A stretch of DNA of 64,000 nucleotides from Galeopsis tetrahit (lineage: Eukaryota > Streptophyta > Magnoliopsida > Lamiales > Lamiaceae). The notes under the pieces were generated by a model, which saw only the letters and a list, made by a program, of their open reading frames with translations, made no database searches and was not told where the DNA came from. Location: contig OY776119.1 of assembly GCA_963675135.1 (NCBI GenBank), positions 40,919,198 through 40,983,197 on the forward strand, given 5' to 3'. Within the stretch, counting starts at the first letter, position 1; the number at the start of each line of letters is the position of its first letter. The position numbers and the translations under genes were made by a program. Shown piece by piece: positions 1 to 9,500 of this stretch.

Positions 1-1610
1 TTTCCTAAGATAGCTTCGAACAGATCATCCGTGCCAGACTTCTTCAATGCCACCCAAGTGCATACTCTTAGAAGTTTCTCAAACTGTTCTGATTCATAGT
101 CGACTTCAATAGCCGAGAGCTTCTTTTTCAAGTTTCTGCTCATCTTCGAACGGATTCTCCTTTCTCTCAAACTCATGGGGTAATATACCAAGGATTCAAA
201 TCTGACTTCAGACGGGGTCTGAGTAGGTGGGGTCCCTATCTCAGTCGTTGCAGTGACAACTGGCGACTTATCTGAAGCAGATGGGTGAGGAGGTTCAACA
301 TATTCTGTTGAGGGAGAGGGAGTGAAAGCAATGGTTTCAATGGGCTTTGATGTGGCTTGGTTTGGTACGACAACTGTAGGAGTATCAGTTGTATCACTTA
401 TGGGAGTGTATAGGGGATGACTGGCTCTCAGCGGTCGTGCTGCCAGTACTTGCGAGGTTGGGGGTACAGGTCGAGGCCTAGATCGATGTGATCTAGCCTT
501 GGTTCGGATAGAAGTAGACGGGAGAGAGAGAGGAATTGAAACAGATTGAGTAGAGGTACCAACCTGTATACTCGACTCGACTGGACGAGTAGGTGATTCA
601 ACTCTCACGAGAGTGTACATCTCAGGTATTTGTTCACTCGACTCCTTCTCCTGAGTCGACTCTTCATCTGACTGAGTCTTCTCTGAGTCGTCTGCACTAG
701 ACTCTGCTTCTTCAGACTTGTCTTGTGAAGAACTGGATGAATCGGCATACGGCAAAACTTCTGAATCATCAATTTGAACCTGTCTTGGGGCAGCTGGCCT
801 TGCAGCAGCCTGCTTCCTCATTGCTTCAATTTTTAAGTAAAACTTAAGAGGATGAAATGGCTTTCCTTTGCTCCAATCACTCTTGTTGGGCAGCAAACTT
901 GGAAGTAATATACTCAGCTTGTTTCCATATCCAACTGCTTGAGATACTACCCAATTCCTAGTATCAGCATCCACCCTAACACTTCTTTCGAAGTACATCA
1001 TCCTGTCAGCTATCAATTTAAACCAATTAACCTCAGTGATTCCATCATAGATAACTGCCATGATCCTTGTTTTGGCTTGGGTAACTGAGTCATGAGACCC
1101 AGTGGCACATAGAAGCATCTTACTGGCTATGTCCAGCAGAGTGCGATATTTCTCCAAGAGTTCACCCTTCTTGGCTGTAGGAGCTTTACCATCTGGCTTG
1201 AGCTTCATTTTCTTTCCACGGAAGATGCTCAAATACTTCAATTCCTGTCCTTCAGCATACTTCTCCACATCAATCGTTCCGATGGGTAGCCTTAATTTTT
1301 CGAACATCACTTCCCGAGTGATTTCCACTCGATTCCCATCAATAAAAGATTCTATCACATCTCCTTGTCTATTGACGTTGGCATAAAATTCCAGAACCTC
1401 TTCCTCCAAAACAACTTGAGGAAATGCCTCTAGGAAGGGCTTTAGACCGCATCTGATGCATTTGGTCAATATTTCCATGTTTCCTTCCTTGTGATTGCCT
1501 TCGAAAAATAGGGATGGTTCAACATGCACTTTGTTGTCATTTATGTATCTCCCTAGATCAAATGGTGCCTGCATGTTGGAACTTACATCGAAAATCGATC
1601 GAATAGACAT
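1..1610 (-). CDS. Retrotransposon accessory (env-position) ORF, left-arm copy, partial
   Basis: This is the mirror of the ORF at 6542-10264. It begins at the ATG read on the minus strand at 1610-1608 (product starts MSIRSIFDVSS) and runs open off the left edge of the window, covering about 537 codons. I saw no stop codon in it. The encoded part includes the globular N-terminal domain and the following Ser/Thr/Pro/Glu-rich stretch. It differs from the right copy by scattered substitutions, some changing residues, none nonsense. It follows the left copy of pol (2501-3898) on the same strand after about 890 non-coding bases, as in SIRE-like Copia elements that carry an extra ORF between pol and the 3' LTR. 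The rest should lie upstream of this window. Function unknown. Confidence 0.75.
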   Translation of the reverse strand, partial: MSIRSIFDVSSNMQAPFDLGRYINDNKVHVEPSLFFEGNHKEGNMEILTKCIRCGLKPFLEAFPQVVLEEEVLEFYANVNRQGDVIESFIDGNRVEITREVMFEKLRLPIGTIDVEKYAEGQELKYLSIFRGKKMKLKPDGKAPTAKKGELLEKYRTLLDIASKMLLCATGSHDSVTQAKTRIMAVIYDGITEVNWFKLIADRMMYFERSVRVDADTRNWVVSQAVGYGNKLSILLPSLLPNKSDWSKGKPFHPLKFYLKIEAMRKQAAARPAAPRQVQIDDSEVLPYADSSSSSQDKSEEAESSADDSEKTQSDEESTQEKESSEQIPEMYTLVRVESPTRPVESSIQVGTSTQSVSIPLSLPSTSIRTKARSHRSRPRPVPPTSQVLAARPLRASHPLYTPISDTTDTPTVVVPNQATSKPIETIAFTPSPSTEYVEPPHPSASDKSPVVTATTEIGTPPTQTPSEVRFESLVYYPMSLRERRIRSKMSRNLKKKLSAIEVDYESEQFEKLLRVCTWVALKKSGTDDLFEAILG

Positions 1611-2500
1611 GGTGAATGATTTGTTATGAATAAGGAAATAGATTGTGCGAGAAATCAACTGTCAGTACTTAGAAGAGTTGTGAAAACGTGGGTAGAATGT
1701 GTGTAAGTGTTTGGGTTTTGACTAAAACTGTATTTTTGATCCAACGGTCAAGATCGAAGAATTAGATCCAACGGTCGGGACCCTTGGTATTCGGTTACGG
1801 AACCAAGACAAAAATGTGATTTGACTTTGTAAAAAATGAAATCCGCCTTTCTTATTGGTATAATGAGGAGTGTACTCATCTGACCTAACATTTTCATATT
1901 TTGGCGCGAATTGAATGTGTACACCTCATTAACTGGGAGTGTATAAATCCAATTTCTAGGATATTCAAATTTTAACACTATCAAATTACTTTAATATCCT
2001 TAATTTGTTTTGATTAAACACTTAGTATTGTAAAAAAAAACTTAGCTTGTCTGTTCGAGTCCATTCAGAACAGACGAGTAGACTCAAGCTTTACCAGACG
2101 AGTTGGCTTAAATACACAAGATGAGTTCCCCCTTCATCTGTGCATGTCTATTCTGAACATCGAGCGACTTCATGTACCTATCTTATCACATTCAACGTGT
2201 AATTGGTGGTACTAGTAGCAATAATTACAAAGAATATCAATCAAAAACAGTGATCAAGGTTTCGAACAAGATGACTTTTGACCAACATAAGGGTCAACAG
2301 AAGGATATTTAAGAAATCATAGATTCCCCCTTAAATGTTTATTCCCTTAGTATTACCCTCAGCTTTACCAGCTTCCTCATCGGGTTGTCTGGTCATCTTG
2401 TCTAGCCTTGTATACCTGTTTGTTGCGTGAGTAGACGAGTGCTCTAGTCTATTTCTTGTCTCCATACTTCGTTTGATGTACCTGTCTGGTTAGTACACAG
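1611..2500 (-). other. Non-coding spacer between pol and accessory ORF, left arm
   Basis: Mirror of 5653-6541. It carries two runs that read AAGGGGGAA on the minus strand (around 2325-2332 and 2127-2134). These resemble polypurine tracts. No convincing coding sequence; a 78-codon open frame at 1748-1984 has no recognisable motif. Confidence 0.6.
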
Positions 2501-3898
2501 CTATAGGCAAGTAGGGTCTAGATCAATTAGCCCTAAACTAATGCATAATTCACGAAATCGTGCCTCAGCTAATGGTTTTGTGAAAATATCAGCTCTTTGA
2601 AAATCCGTATGAATCTTTTCCATGCGAATATCCTTCTTTTCTACATGATCACGTATGAAATGGTGTTTCACATCAACATGCTTACAACGTGTGTGCAGAA
2701 CAGGATTTTGTGTAATGGCAATTGCACTATTACTATCACAGAATATAGGAACATTTGATTCACAAATATTATAATCTCTAAGCTGTTGAATAAGCCATAA
2801 TAATTGACTACAGCAACTACCAGCAGCCATATACTCGGCTTCAGTAGTAGAGGTAGCAACACTTGTCTGCTTTTTCGAAAACCATGAAATGAGTTTTGTG
2901 CCTAAGAATTGACAAGAACCAGATGTAGATTTCCTATCTATTCTACAGCCACCAAAATCAGAATCAGAGTAGCCACTTAAAGATAAATCATCATTCGAAG
3001 GATACCATATACCACGATTGATGGTTCCTTTCAAATATTTCAAAATCCTTTTAGTGGTTTCCATATGACTCTCTTTTGGATTAGCTTGAAAACGAGCACA
3101 GACACCAACAGAAAATGCAATATCAGGTCTACTAGCAGTTAAGTAGAGTAATGAACCAATTAGACCACGGTAATGAGTTTGATCAGTACACTTACCTTGT
3201 TCGTCTGGGTCCATTCTGTATGTAGGTAGCATTGGTACGCCAGCAGACTTGCATGTCTTAATACCATACTTGTCTAGAAGATTTCTAGTATACTTTGCTT
3301 GATTTATGAAAATCCCTTCAGGGGTCTGTTTTACTTGAAGTCCAAGAAAATAATTCATTTCACCCATCATAGACATCTCAAATTTACTTTGCATGAGTGT
3401 TGAGAAACTTTCACTCAGCTCTTTGTTAGGTGAACCAAAAATGATGTCATCTACGTAAATTTGGACGAGTAAAATGTCTTTCCCTTCTTGTCTTCTAAAC
3501 AAGGTTCTGTCTACCTTGCCTTTAGTAAAACCATTTTCTAATAGAAATTGAGAAAGAGTATCGTACCAGGCTCTTGGAGCTTGCTTTAGTCCATATAAGG
3601 CCTTCTTTAATTTGTATACCTGATTACCTTTGACTTCGAAACCTGGGGGTTGTTCAACATATACTTCTTCCACAAGAATACCGTTAAGAAATGCACTTTT
3701 AACATCCATTTGATATACAGTAAATTTCATGTAAGCAGCATATGCAAGGAACAATCGTATGGCTTCTAGTCTAGCAACAGGAGCATATGTTTCATCATAA
3801 TCTATGCCTTCAGCTTGTGAATAGCCTTGGGCGACTAGTCTAGCCTTATTACGAACAACTACATCATTCTCATCTTTCTTCCAAAATGTAGTTGGCAC
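2501..3898 (-). CDS. Copia pol C-terminal part: reverse transcriptase and RNase H, left arm
   Basis: An open frame of about 465 codons encodes the reverse transcriptase and RNase H of a Ty1/Copia retrotransposon. It copies element RNA into DNA inside virus-like particles. Visible motifs in order: RNKARLVAQGYSQ, YQMDVKSAFLNG, YGLKQAPRAWYDTL and the catalytic YVDDIIFGS. RNase H motifs follow: SGYSDSDFGG, TSTTEAEYMA, CDSNSAIAI, HTRCKHVDVKHHFIRD and ADIFTKPLAEARF. There is no ATG at the 5' end; the frame begins where the sequence switches to an unrelated segment at about 3895. Gag, protease, integrase and the first strand of the RT are therefore missing. It is nearly identical to 4255-5652 (one visible difference, A instead of V in KPLxEARF). 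Family assignment to SIRE/Maximus type is an inference from the additional ORF downstream. Confidence 0.9.
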   Translation of the reverse strand: MPTTFWKKDENDVVVRNKARLVAQGYSQAEGIDYDETYAPVARLEAIRLFLAYAAYMKFTVYQMDVKSAFLNGILVEEVYVEQPPGFEVKGNQVYKLKKALYGLKQAPRAWYDTLSQFLLENGFTKGKVDRTLFRRQEGKDILLVQIYVDDIIFGSPNKELSESFSTLMQSKFEMSMMGEMNYFLGLQVKQTPEGIFINQAKYTRNLLDKYGIKTCKSAGVPMLPTYRMDPDEQGKCTDQTHYRGLIGSLLYLTASRPDIAFSVGVCARFQANPKESHMETTKRILKYLKGTINRGIWYPSNDDLSLSGYSDSDFGGCRIDRKSTSGSCQFLGTKLISWFSKKQTSVATSTTEAEYMAAGSCCSQLLWLIQQLRDYNICESNVPIFCDSNSAIAITQNPVLHTRCKHVDVKHHFIRDHVEKKDIRMEKIHTDFQRADIFTKPLAEARFRELCISLGLIDLDPTCL

Positions 3899-4258
3899 TC
3901 GATGGATGTGCTTCTAAGAAGTTCTATAGAGAGCATAGAGGATCTGCTTCTAAGAACTCGTCTGAGACCAGACGAGACCGAAACTCGTCCGAAAGGAGAG
4001 ACGAAGTCTCGAAAGGTAACAGACAAAAGAACAGTTGTCCGAAGGACAAAAGAACTCACACAGTCTCATCTTTCGTTTATCACGTCTATCAGAACGAGTA
4101 ATCTTCCTACCATCAGACTCTCTATCTTGTCTGTTACCTTTCGAGACTTCGTCTCTCCTTTCGGACGAGTTTCGGTCTCGTCTGGTCTCAGACGAGTTCT
4201 TAGAAGCAGATCCTCTATGCTCTCTATAGAACTTCTTAGAAGCACATCCATCGAGTGC
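3895..4258. other. Palindrome centre: basic gag-like segment, inverted twice around a 100-base spacer
   Basis: Outside the RT, each arm ends in about 132 bases (3895-4026 and 4127-4258) of a different sequence. Read toward the centre it encodes an Arg/Ser/Glu-rich peptide (KFYREHRGSASKNSSETRRD and onward). On the minus strand this frame runs on from the right arm through the spacer (DRESDGRKITRSDRRDKRK), so the spacer is continuous with the right arm. The composition resembles the basic region before the zinc knuckle of Copia Gag, but I see no CCHC motif, so that identity is only an inference. Both junctions with the RT fall at the same place, near the codons for PTTFWKK. Confidence 0.6.
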
Positions 4259-5652
4259 CAACTACATTTTGGAAGAAAGATGAGAATGATGTAGTTGTTC
4301 GTAATAAGGCTAGACTAGTCGCCCAAGGCTATTCACAAGCTGAAGGCATAGATTATGATGAAACATATGCTCCTGTTGCTAGACTAGAAGCCATACGATT
4401 GTTCCTTGCATATGCTGCTTACATGAAATTTACTGTATATCAAATGGATGTTAAAAGTGCATTTCTTAACGGTATTCTTGTGGAAGAAGTATATGTTGAA
4501 CAACCCCCAGGTTTCGAAGTCAAAGGTAATCAGGTATACAAATTAAAGAAGGCCTTATATGGACTAAAGCAAGCTCCAAGAGCCTGGTACGATACTCTTT
4601 CTCAATTTCTATTAGAAAATGGTTTTACTAAAGGCAAGGTAGACAGAACCTTGTTTAGAAGACAAGAAGGGAAAGACATTTTACTCGTCCAAATTTACGT
4701 AGATGACATCATTTTTGGTTCACCTAACAAAGAGCTGAGTGAAAGTTTCTCAACACTCATGCAAAGTAAATTTGAGATGTCTATGATGGGTGAAATGAAT
4801 TATTTTCTTGGACTTCAAGTAAAACAGACCCCTGAAGGGATTTTCATAAATCAAGCAAAGTATACTAGAAATCTTCTAGACAAGTATGGTATTAAGACAT
4901 GCAAGTCTGCTGGCGTACCAATGCTACCTACATACAGAATGGACCCAGACGAACAAGGTAAGTGTACTGATCAAACTCATTACCGTGGTCTAATTGGTTC
5001 ATTACTCTACTTAACTGCTAGTAGACCTGATATTGCATTTTCTGTTGGTGTATGTGCTCGTTTTCAAGCTAATCCAAAAGAGAGTCATATGGAAACCACT
5101 AAAAGGATTTTGAAATATTTGAAAGGAACCATCAATCGTGGTATATGGTATCCTTCGAATGATGATTTATCTTTAAGTGGCTACTCTGATTCTGATTTTG
5201 GTGGCTGTAGAATAGATAGGAAATCTACATCTGGTTCTTGTCAATTCTTAGGCACAAAACTCATTTCATGGTTTTCGAAAAAGCAGACAAGTGTTGCTAC
5301 CTCTACTACTGAAGCCGAGTATATGGCTGCTGGTAGTTGCTGTAGTCAATTATTATGGCTTATTCAACAGCTTAGAGATTATAATATTTGTGAATCAAAT
5401 GTTCCTATATTCTGTGATAGTAATAGTGCAATTGCCATTACACAAAATCCTGTTCTGCACACACGTTGTAAGCATGTTGATGTGAAACACCATTTCATAC
5501 GTGATCATGTAGAAAAGAAGGATATTCGCATGGAAAAGATTCATACGGATTTTCAAAGAGCTGATATTTTCACAAAACCATTAGTTGAGGCACGATTTCG
5601 TGAATTATGCATTAGTTTAGGGCTAATTGATCTAGACCCTACTTGCCTATAG
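4255..5652 (+). CDS. Copia pol C-terminal part: reverse transcriptase and RNase H, right arm
   Basis: An open frame of about 465 codons with no internal stop, the mirror of 2501-3898. It holds RT motifs (VRNKARLVAQGYSQ, QMDVKSAFLNG, YGLKQAPRAWYDTL, YVDDIIFGS with the catalytic Asp pair) followed by Copia RNase H (SDSDFGG, TSTTEAEYMA, CDSNSAIAI, ADIFTKPL). The frame opens with GTG, not ATG, and an in-frame stop lies at 4237-4239. The true N-terminus was lost at the junction with the gag-like segment. In an intact element this region would be the end of one gag-pol polyprotein of well over 1000 residues. The open frame in both arms suggests the rearrangement is recent. Function is probably lost without an initiation site. 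Confidence 0.9.
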   Translation: MPTTFWKKDENDVVVRNKARLVAQGYSQAEGIDYDETYAPVARLEAIRLFLAYAAYMKFTVYQMDVKSAFLNGILVEEVYVEQPPGFEVKGNQVYKLKKALYGLKQAPRAWYDTLSQFLLENGFTKGKVDRTLFRRQEGKDILLVQIYVDDIIFGSPNKELSESFSTLMQSKFEMSMMGEMNYFLGLQVKQTPEGIFINQAKYTRNLLDKYGIKTCKSAGVPMLPTYRMDPDEQGKCTDQTHYRGLIGSLLYLTASRPDIAFSVGVCARFQANPKESHMETTKRILKYLKGTINRGIWYPSNDDLSLSGYSDSDFGGCRIDRKSTSGSCQFLGTKLISWFSKKQTSVATSTTEAEYMAAGSCCSQLLWLIQQLRDYNICESNVPIFCDSNSAIAITQNPVLHTRCKHVDVKHHFIRDHVEKKDIRMEKIHTDFQRADIFTKPLVEARFRELCISLGLIDLDPTCL

Positions 5653-6541
5653 CTGTGTACTAACCAGACAGGTACATCAAACGAAGTATGGAGACAAGAA
5701 ATAGACTAGAGCACTCGTCTACTCACGCAACAGACAGGTATACAAGGCTAGACAAGATGACCAGACAACCCGATGAGGAAGCTGGTAAAGCTGAGGGTAA
5801 TACTAAGGGAATAAACATTTAAGGGGGAATCTATGATTTCTTAAATATCCTTATGTTGACCCTTATGCTAGTCAATAGTCATCTTGTTCGAAACCTTGAT
5901 CACTGTTTTTGATTGATATTCCTTGTAATTATTGCTACTAGTACCACCAATTACACGTTTAATGTGATAAGATAGGTACATGAAGTCGCTCGATGTTCAG
6001 AATAGACATGCACAGATGAAGGGGGAACTCATCTTGTGTATTTAAGCCAACTCGTCTGGTAAAGCTTGAGTCTACTCGTCTGTTCTGAATGGACTCGAAC
6101 AGACAAGCTAAGTTTTTTTTACAATACTAAGTGTTTAATCAAAACAAATTAAGGATATTAAAGTAATTTGATAGTGTTAAAATTTGAATATCCTAGAAAT
6201 TGGATTTATACACTCCTAGTTAATGAGGTGTACACATTCAATTCGCGCCAAAATATGAAAATGTTAGGTCAGATGAGTACACTCCTCATTATACCAATAA
6301 GAAAGGCGGATTTCATTTTTTACAAAGTCAAATCACATTTTTGTCTCGGTTCCGTAACCGAATACCAAGGGTCCCGACCGTTGGATCTAATTCTTCGATC
6401 TTGACCGTTGGATCAAAAATACAGTTTTAATCAAAACCCAAACACTTACACACATTCTACCCACGTTTTCACAACTCTTCTAAGTACTGATAGTTGATTT
6501 CGCGCACAATCTATTTCCTTATTCATAACAAATCATTCACC
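5653..6541 (+). other. Non-coding spacer between pol and accessory ORF with polypurine-like runs
   Basis: About 890 bases without convincing genes. It contains AAGGGGGAA at 5821-5829 and a second AAGGGGGAA at 6019-6027, both resembling the LTR-adjacent polypurine tract (10421-10428). A 78-codon open frame at 6168-6404 has no recognisable domain and is left uncalled. A promoter or splice acceptor for the downstream ORF could lie here, but none can be identified with confidence. Confidence 0.55.
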
Positions 6542-9500
6542 ATGTCTATTCGATCGATTTTCGATGTAAGTTCCAACATGCAGGCACCATTTGATCTAGG
6601 GAGATACATAAATGACAACAAAGTGCATGTTGAACCATCCCTATTTTTCGAAGGCAATCACAAGGAAGGAAACATGGAAATATTGACCAAATGCATCAGA
6701 TGCGGTCTAAAGTCCTTCCTAGAGGCATTTCCTCAAGTTGTTTTGGAGGAAGAGGTTCTGGAATTTTATGCCAACGTCAATAGACAAGGAGATGTGATAG
6801 AATCTTTTATTGATGGGAATCGAGTGGAAATCACTCGGGAAGTGATGTTCAAAAAATTAAGGCTACCCATCGGAACAATTGATGTGGAGAAGTATGCTGA
6901 AGGACAGGAGTTGAAGTATTTGAGCATCTTCTGTGGAAAGAAAATGAAGCTCAAGCCAGATGGTAAAGCTCCTACAGCCAAGAAGGGTGAACTCTTGGAG
7001 AAATATCGCACTCTGCTGGACATAGCCAGTAAGATGCTTCTATGTGCCACTAGGTCTCATGACTCAGTTACCCAAGCCAAAACAAGGATCATGGCAGTTA
7101 TTTATGATGGAATCACTGAGGTTAATTGGTTTAAATTGATAGCTGACAGGATGATGTACTTCGAAAGAAGTGTTAGGGTGGATGCTGATACTAGGAATTG
7201 GGTAGTATCTCAAGCAGTTGGATATGGAAACAAGCTGAGTATATTACTTCCAAGTTTGCTGCCCAACAAGAGTGATTGGAGCAAAGGAAAGCCATTTCAT
7301 CCTCTTAAGTTTTACTTAAAAATTGAAGCAATGAGGAAGCAGGCTGCTGCAAGGCCAGCTGCCCCAAGACAGGTTCAAATTGATGATTCAGAAGTTTTGC
7401 CGTATGCCGATTCATCCAGTTCTTCACAAGACAAGTCTGAAGAAGCAGAGTCTAGTGCAGACGACTCAGAGAAGACTCAGTCAGATGAAGAGTCGACTCA
7501 GGAGAAGGAGTCGAGTGAACAAATGCCTGAGATGTACACTCTCGTGAGAGTTGAATCACCTACTCGTCCAGTCGAGTCGAGTATACAGGTTGGTACCTCT
7601 ACTCAATCTGTTTCAATTCCTCTCTCTCTCCCGTCTACTTCTATCCGAACCAAGGCTAGATCACATCGATCTAGGCCTCGACCTGTACCCCCAACCTCGC
7701 AAGTACTGGCAGCACGACCGCTGAGAGCCAGTCATCCCCTATACACTCCCATAAGTGATACAACTGATACTCCTACAGTTGTCGTACCAAACCAAGCCAC
7801 ATCAAAGCCCATTGAAACCATTGCTTTCACTCCCTCTCCCTCAACAGAATATGTTGAACCTCCTCACCCATCTGCTTCAGATAAGACGCCAGTTGCCACT
7901 GCAACGACTGAGATAGGGACCCCACCTACTCAGACCCCGTCTGAAGTCAGATTTGAATCCTTGGTATATTACCCCATGAGTTTGAGAGAAAGGAGAATCC
8001 GTTCGAAGATGAGCAGAAACTTGAAAAAGAAGCTCTCGGCTATTGAAGTCGACTATGAATCAGAACAGTTTGAGAAACTTCTAAGAGTATGCAGTTGGGT
8101 GGCATTGAAGAAGTCTGGCACGGATGATCTGTTCGAAGCTATCTTAGGAAAGGGAGGCATCTCGAACTTTATGGACTGGGAATTGGAACAGAAGGAGACC
8201 AGTGGTGTTCAAGATCACTCAGAGTTATTCCCAGCTCATGCCATCACAGATCTTGCTAAGAGATTGCTACACATTTCTGATGATTTGATGTGCTCAGAAT
8301 CAACATTTGATGTAGGCGTTCAAGTTTCAGATTCCGATTTTGACAATGATATGATTATGACTGAAGTCACGCAAGTTGAAGAATTCCAGTCTACTGATCC
8401 TATGGTGGACTTAGACAATGTCTCAAATCAGTTGAGAGGCATTGTGTTCAGGTTTCAAGTTGATCATGCTAACAGTCCAAGGTCAGATTTTGCTTTTATA
8501 AATCGTTATTCTGATGATATACTTCCATTTGAACTCTGTGGATACATGGCAAAGTTGCACGCTTTGTTAAGAAAGGACTTGGCTGAAGATATAAGGAAGG
8601 CTAAGGAGGCTAAGTTAGCTATTGTGCCTTACTGTCCGTTTCCAAGTTTGAAAGCCATAGCTGGAAGTGTGTTTCAAGATTCAGAGGTAGTAGAAGACGA
8701 GGCCGTAACTACTGCTACAGAAGGTCATTTGATATCTATTGCTGATGATGTGATCATGGAAGAAACCATTCATGCTGAAGTTGGTCAGTCATCTCAAAGA
8801 ATTTCCACTGCTTCCATAGATGAGTTGAAAGCTGATTTGAAAAGTGTTGTAAAATCGTCCATTGATGACTTTCTCAAGTCTGATGTCAAGAAGACGCTTA
8901 TTGAACAAAACAATGTCCTTGTGACAAGTTCAAAAGATTTGATAGTAGATGCAGTCAATCAGATAGATGATGAATACAGACAGCATATGTTTGAGCAACT
9001 TGAAGGATTTCTCCAGGATCAAGTTGAATACTCAGAGAAGAGCTCAGTCGATTTTGCTCGCGTTCTAGCTACTGAATCCAGGAAGTTGGAAAGAGTCTAT
9101 AGAGCAAGAATCGAGGTTGCTAATGTTCAACGGAAGGAAGCTTATGATCAGTTAACTCAAGCTCAACAACTTATCTCGGCTATGACTGAAGAAAATAAGA
9201 AGTTACGTTTGACCGCAACACATTTCAAGAATGAGTTGAACTTGTCTACTCAAAAGCTGGAGTTGGTGGCGACCAAGCTGGACAAGTTGAGTCAAAACAA
9301 TTCGCATGAGAAGCAAATTGAAAGAGCTACAAGTCAAATGAAACAAGCTATGTATGAAGAGATGACTCGTTTCACTTCTCTTTTCTCTCTCCAAGCTACT
9401 GATGAAGCCAAAAAGGGGGAAGAGACAAAGAAGACACAACAATCTGCAGCTGAGATTAGTGCTGAAGCTGAAATTGAAAAATCTAAATTCAGTGCTGAGC

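Larger units (their letters stand above)
1..8151. repeat. Giant inverted repeat (palindrome) made from Copia sequence
   Basis: Bases 1-4026 are the reverse complement of 4127-8151, with about 100 unique bases (4027-4126) between the arms. Every landmark mirrors: pol ends at 2501/5652 and 3898/4255, and the accessory ORF start at 1610/6542. The coordinate sum is 8153 near the centre and 8152 farther out. The shift comes from one homopolymer difference (nine A at 2032-2040 against eight T at 6113-6120). I saw roughly a dozen substitutions by eye (for example A/V near the end of the pol ORF, R/Q and S/L in shadow frames, several in the non-coding part), so the arms are not identical. The left arm reaches the window edge, so the repeat probably continues upstream. 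Confidence 0.95.

Noticed and set aside
1102..1386. 94-codon plus-strand frame (and its mirror at 6766-7050)
   Set aside because: It is the antisense shadow of the accessory ORF and shows no motif of its own.
1748..1984. 78-codon frame on the minus strand, mirrored at 6168-6404
   Set aside because: Its presence in both arms follows from the palindrome. It has no recognisable domain and lies in the non-coding spacer.
1..8151. Assembly artefact as the only explanation of the palindrome
   Set aside because: The arms differ by substitutions and a homopolymer length, so one read cannot simply have been folded on itself. A false join of two real copies remains possible and is noted in the finding.
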